DNA from: Sialis fuliginosa
Taxonomy: Eukaryota; Arthropoda; Insecta; Megaloptera; Sialidae
Assembly: GCA_961205875.1 (NCBI GenBank)
Contig: OY540814.1
Coordinates: forward strand, 15,018,216-15,082,215
Direction of reading: 5' to 3'
DNA length: 64,000 bases
Position numbers and translations under genes: made by a program. The notes beneath the pieces are model-generated. The model was not told the origin of the DNA, did no database searches, and worked only from the letters and a program-made list of their open reading frames with translations. Positions 58,950-64,000 of the stretch are shown here, piece after piece (position 1 is the first letter of the stretch; the number at the start of each line of letters is the position of its first letter).

Positions 58950-60613
58950 ATTTTTGTAAATATATCCTCAACATTATATAGGTAATTAAACATCGGATAA
59001 AAATACAACCCGACAAATGTAAGAGTGAAGTAACAAAGAAATGTAGTAAATATTTTAAGTAGTGTATTTATCATTTTTAATTCGTTACTTCGTGTTAATT
59101 AACGGACTAGAAAGGAAACGTTTTAGCCAGCAGATGTAACATAAACTTAGAACATGATTTTAAACTTTTTATAGTGGGGTAGTTTTTACGAAATTCGCTG
59201 GCGCACGGCGTATCTTTTATAAATCATTTTTATAGCCCAAACTTATAAATCACGGAATTCTTTGTACACTTTAAGAAAATTATATCGGCATAAGACCCAA
59301 TGTTGATCTTTCAGAAGATGGGCTCCAGTGATTTATGTCGCATTTAAAAAAATTAATAATACCAGCTTAACTGTTGAACATCGTGAAAACGATCGTAATA
59401 ATTGGTTTTATCATGACTGATTGTGATAAATTAATAGATCACAAGTATAAATGAGCAAATAAAAAACCTGCCGTAAATGCTACGAGACTTTCTTATACGT
59501 AATAATACTAAGTTAACAGTTTATATGTTTCTAATTACTATTGATAAAAGATATGAAAATTATAGAAAATAACATTCTCTACAACTATTAATACAAACAT
59601 TTCTTTCTATTATGAATCGTTTCAAATAGAATTTTGGGAAGTTAATTGATGACACAGAAATATATGAGTGGGAGATAAACTATAGAAAATAATGTCCTCT
59701 ACAACTTTTTTCTAAACATTTTTTTTTATCTTGAACCATTTTGAAGCTAATTTTATAATTAAAAAAATCGATTATTTCCCTAAAAAAAAAACACACAAAA
59801 ATTAATTTTATGTTGTATGATCCGAAATATGAAATTTCATGCTTTTATGTTTTGTCGTTTTTTAGTTACAGTATCTACAGGAAAAAGCAAAAATAGGATG
59901 GATTCAGTTAAGGTCAAAAATGAAAATATACTTTTAAAATGTCTCAATTAATTGAATTACTGATTAAAATCACTGGTACCAAAATGGCCGACTCTAACAT
60001 TAAATACATATTAATAATAATTTAATGTTTTAGATTTATTTATTTTAGGTAATATAATTTGCATTGTAGTTATTTTTGGTACAAAATAAATACTATATCA
60101 TGTAATTTACAAATGAACAATTTTCCAAAATATAAAAACGAGAGTTCAAATAACAAAAATAATTTCTGTGTGTATGCATCGGCGTTAATAATATTTAATT
60201 GTGTTAGATATTACTAATTATTTTAATAATGAAAACTAAAATAGCTATATTAATGGATAATATTCAATGTTTATTTTTAAATTTTTATTTGTTATTTATT
60301 TTATTTGTAACACTTTATTTGAAAAATTATTTTTTAAATGACTTATAATTTATAATGAATTCAAAATAAAAGTTTACGAATTTGTATTTCAAAAATAATA
60401 ACAAAACTTTACTCAGTTTTTTAGGAGATTACCATGTTATTTTTAATTTGTGGGTTTTTTTATGTATTTTTTAATGGTAATTTTTATTTTTAACTATAGA
60501 ACCTGTATGTTTTAGGATATGATTTTATATGATTTTTTTTTAATTATTGAGAAAATTTAAAGATAATAAGTTAGAGAAAAGGTACAAGGTTCAAAAATAA
60601 TAAAATTTAAGTT
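58950..60613. other. AT-rich intergenic stretch
   Basis: Includes an AAGAAAGTC copy (59469-59500). It also holds two related blocks at about 59550-59610 and 59670-59740, sharing TATAGAAAATAA and TCTCTACAACT-type phrases, part of the repeat that accompanies that family. No gene is seen. Confidence 0.45.
59469..59500 (-). repeat. AAGAAAGTC-family dispersed repeat, copy 6
   Basis: On the minus strand it reads ACGTATAAGAAAGTCTCGTA followed by GCATTTACGG. Confidence 0.75.
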
Positions 60614-60694
60614 CATATCGTCTCGATCTCGTCTTGTGGTATCGTTTTAGTCTCGTTCTAATTTAAGCCAATGTCGCCTCACCATGCAACCTTA
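60614..60694 (-). mobile_element. GTCTCG-family element end, copy 5
   Basis: On the minus strand it begins TAAGGTTGCATGGTGAGGCG and contains AGAACGAGACTAAAACGATA-CC, then AAGACGAGATCGAGACGATA. It aligns with the copy at 30749. Confidence 0.6.
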
Positions 60695-60940
60695 AATGTG
60701 AGTCACTATGCCTTCCACACTTTTCGCATATATTCAAAACTGTCGTCACGATTTACGAGATTCGTTATAACGGCCGCCGTAAATTAAAAATAATAACTCG
60801 CACTATTTCCGCAAAGACACGAGAGAAGAGATAACATGGTATATTTAATACAGGTTAAATATACATAAAATTTAATTAAGAAGCACATAATTTAAATATT
60901 TCTCGGTGTATGGCCTACTGTAATACTTGGTTGCGCCATA
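60695..60940. other. Intergenic stretch
   Basis: A GC-richer segment (about 60735-60785) with ACGGCCGCCG; no feature is assigned. Confidence 0.4.
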
Positions 60941-61311
60941 CAGTGGATCAAACTTTACAAATATCTGGACAATATTTTGATTATAATATTAACATTTGAT
61001 TTCCACATAAATAAACAAATAGATTATTTTTAAATTCAACCTCTGTAATTTAATCTGTGTTGAACGCTCAAATTTATAACGATTTTGAATACAGTTAATT
61101 CCCCAAATAATAAAATTTTTTGAACATTATATTTAAAAGAATAAAATATAAATAGTGATATTCTACGTATAAATAACTCTTAAGTTGTTTAATAGACCTC
61201 CAGAAATAGCTTGGAAATGTAAAAATAAATGGACAGTATCATAAATTATTAAAACTTAAGCTTATTTTATACATTTCCCTATGGCCCATTATTTTTTATT
61301 CTGGTCCACTG
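60941..61311. mobile_element. TIR element with CAGTGGATCA ends
   Basis: CAGTGGATCA (60941-60950) faces TGGTCCACTG (61302-61311) inverted, with one difference. It is flanked by TA on the left and TG on the right; no convincing target-site duplication. At 371 bp it is AT-rich and non-coding. Confidence 0.6.
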
Positions 61312-61794
61312 TGCACCACCCGTAGCGCAAGACCTAGCGTACGTAGTAACTCTCACCGCGTAATATCTAATTAAGGTCCGACATTAACAGTAAAGTCGCA
61401 CTATTCTGACATTTATAGGGCGTTTTTAGCAGATCCGAGTCACTCCAGTGGTGCAAGGGAATTTATCGCTACGTATTTTGATTTAGTTATTAAAAAGGGC
61501 CTATCCAGTGACGTACATGTAAAGAGTCTATACAGTAGCGTCGATGTAAGGTTTTATAAAAAAAAGGTTCATAATGTTTCTTGTTTGGTAATTTTTTTGT
61601 TAATCCAGGATGATTAAAAAATCTTATGTTTGGCGACATAGTACTCTGGAAGTATACCTATATATCACATAAATTTCAAAATTGGATTTGAATGTAATAT
61701 ATTTGCTACGTAAAAATACAAAAAATATTGGTTTGATGAATTATAATTAATTTATTTTCGTTTCTCAATTTATTCTATCATTGTATATTTGTAC
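61312..61794. other. Cluster of element-end-like sequences
   Basis: Within 110 bases lie CAGTGGTGCAAGGGA (about 61447), CAGTGACGTACATG (about 61508) and CAGTAGCGTCGATG (about 61538), each resembling the start of a TIR element. The matching ends were not found. No gene is seen. Confidence 0.4.
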
Positions 61795-62128
61795 ACTAGC
61801 TGTGCCCCCGGATTCGCTCGCATAGATATAAAAGTTAGATACATGGTATCGCGGAGTTTATGTTAGATCTTTTTATTCTATACAATTATTAACTGCATTA
61901 TATTGTTCAATATTTAACGATTTAGGCAACGTCTTAAAAAAGATCGCACTGGCGGCAAATTTTTTCCAACTATTATTGTCACTGCTTATTCCTTATGTTA
62001 CGTAACGTAACACAATATATAGGTACTAACACCTGGGCAAAGAACATAATTAAAAAAAACACGTAAATCGGATAGGTGGTTCTCGAGTGATAAGTGCACT
62101 AACGGACAAACAAACAAACAGAGAAGTT
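61795..62128 (-). mobile_element. Non-LTR retroelement fragment with 3' tail, inverse copy
   Basis: Inverse, shorter relative of 6671-7474. On the minus strand it begins GTTTGTTTGTTTGTCCGTTA, contains ATCCGATTTACGTGTTTTTT and GGAATAAGCAGTGACAATAA, and ends GGGCACAGCTAGTGT. Confidence 0.8.
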
Positions 62129-64000
62129 GTGTTTTATAACATGTAACGATAAACACTTGAATTGTAATTGATAGAAATAAAAGTGATTTTTTCAAAGGAA
62201 AAAATAACTGTAAATCAACGAATATATTCTTCAGATCTTCGACGCATCATAAATTGGAATTTGTATTATCTTGCATTTTTATATGATGACTATGTCATTG
62301 TGTACTCTTGAATTGAAAAATTTTGAACTTTTTAAATTGTTGATCAAATTTTAGTTTATTTCATAACTGTTCCAGTTCTCTAAAAATATTAATTCTATTT
62401 GAATATATTATTTTATCATGTTATAATATTTTATATTTACAATAAAATAATAAAACCAAAACGTAGAATGGTACACAATAATTCAATCTGATTTATTCAA
62501 TATCCGCTACATTACCACCCTCCCCCGTAAAAAAATTACCCTTGAGCTACAAAATATTTTATTAATAATTCAAAATAAAATAATTTTGTAAATAGTCATA
62601 AAAATCAAGAACATTTTCTATAAATAAATTAAAAACATGATATATTCCGCCCTCCCTAAAAATATTATTTATGATTCATAACCAAAAAATATCCTGTCCA
62701 CGCAACCACTGCGGTAAACAATTTTTTATATCGAAAAAGTTAAATAAAATTAAATGTGAAAACAAAGTCTGTATAGACATTATTTTTTTTTTATTAGTAA
62801 TTGTTTGAACAGAGTATTCCAAGTTAATTGATTGCAATTAAAAAATATAATTGATATAGAAAAATAACAAGACATATAATATGTTTGTATTCTAAAACAT
62901 ATTAGATATTAACAATCTGATAATATTCTGCGAACTAACAAACACACTATGCGTGCGTAAAATATTACAAAATTGGATATTGAATTAATTATTTAAAATA
63001 AAATAACTTATGGTAGTTGACAGTACAAGGGTAAAAGCTTAATTATAAAATTTGAATGTACTTAAAGGTGTTTTGTAAACCCACCACGTAATTTGAATAA
63101 AAGCTTTCGAATTTATGTCGGTTTGCTGTAAGGTGCAGCCTCACATTGTTACCAAAATTCAATGTGTATGACTGCCATAAATAATAATATTTGCTTAATA
63201 AAATTCACAAAACATCCATTATAATGATTCACTGCGTTGTATAATACAACATACATGAGTGTTTCGTGGAATTTTTATTTATTTAGTAATTCTCGGAAAA
63301 TATTTTAATTTTCAATTCTCAGTGTAATGTAAATAAACCTCTTTAGCATTTCATTTCTTATTTTCTTTGTATTTATTTATTGTATTTTGAACATTATTTT
63401 TCGATAATTAAGTTTAGACGGTACATTTTTATAACATTTATTTATAATGAAAATTGTGTAATGTATAATCGCGAATATGCGTAAAATATTTATTTTATGT
63501 TTCATTTATATTTGTACGTTAAATTTAAACATTTCTCTTTGATAAAAAGCTATTACTTTTAATGTATAATTGAAAATATTCATACACAGAAAACAGTCAC
63601 TTTTTTATGAGGTCGTTATTTTGATGTACAAAATTTAAAATAAAAATCTTCAATAATATAATTTTTAGATTTTTTTTATAACAAATTATTACTAACTGTA
63701 TTAGTACACCATACACATAAAAATCTCATACAATAAAATATATTCCCAAACTATTTTTTGAGATTTTTGACATTAAGTTGTTTATATAATTTTAGAATTT
63801 TTATTTTTATATAAAAAAATGAATTTCGAAAAGCTGAAATTTTTTATTGGTAAAACATAGCAACATATATAACAAACTCAAAAATCCGTTCAGTGGCTGA
63901 GTTCTAAGGTAATAACTTTATTGTGAGTGCAATTTTACCTTACTAAATGACTAATGATTTTTTTTAAAAGACCAAAAAGTCCCATCAGCTATACATATAT
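62129..64000. other. AT-rich intergenic stretch to window end
   Basis: No gene is seen. The C-rich phrase ACCACCCTCCCCCGT is at about 62514-62528. A retroelement-tail-like TCCGTTCAGTGGCTGAG is at about 63886-63902. Confidence 0.5.

Noticed and set aside
1..64000. CRISPR array, operon or other prokaryotic system
   Set aside because: There are no regularly spaced direct repeats with unique spacers, no ribosome-binding sites and no long tandem genes; all features are of animal nuclear DNA.

Overview
The window looks like nuclear DNA of an insect. It is strongly AT-rich, has no long open reading frames and no operon structure. It contains spliceosomal splice signals and is full of short, decayed transposable-element (TE) pieces. 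Pointers to an insect are the tract of four TTAGG units (the insect telomere unit), 3' tails of non-LTR retroelements of the 'ACTAGCTG..CCCGCGACTTCGT' and 'GCGAGCGAAGCCGCGGGCACAGCTAGT' types common in insects, hAT-like terminal repeats beginning CAGTGG, and ACATATGTATGTA runs. The order (for example Hemiptera, Lepidoptera or Diptera) cannot be settled by eye. All family names are from pattern recognition; no search was run.

One protein-coding gene is well supported. It is on the + strand at 32387-34091: a 10-nt coding first exon (Met-Gln-Pro plus one base), a 955-nt GT-AG intron and a 740-nt terminal exon. It predicts a 249-residue low-complexity protein with a Gly-rich first half and an Asn/Gln/Pro/Met-rich second half. 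The second half is built from degenerate units of about 24 residues carrying a QQCPMPN motif. Polyadenylation signals follow the stop. The first exon and its flanks exist twice: a diverged copy about 3.1 kb upstream (28852-29882) carries its own ATG, the same reading phase and the same splice donor. It could serve as an alternative first exon or be a relic.

Layout: 1-6 kb is intergenic with a foldback element, a perfect 24-bp inverted repeat and the TTAGG tract. At 6.3-7.5 kb are a near-perfect palindrome and a retroelement. At 11-17.7 kb lies a series of terminal-inverted-repeat (TIR) elements, one with a likely 8-bp target-site duplication. At 19.9-23.7 kb are two large foldback elements. 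The gene and its duplicated 5' region occupy 28.9-34.2 kb. At 36.8-37.6 kb are a dispersed repeat and a 137-codon reading frame made partly of three in-frame 81-bp repeats. At 42-55.8 kb are more TIR elements, a GAACCC-type tandem tract and a roughly 400-bp direct repeat. At 57-64 kb are further repeats, including an inverse copy of the 6.7-kb retroelement. At least three small repeat families recur across the window: the AAGAAAGTC family, the GTCTCG family and the LINE-tail family.

No rRNA, tRNA, CRISPR array or prokaryotic system was seen. A few short candidate exons are listed at low confidence; transcript data would decide them.
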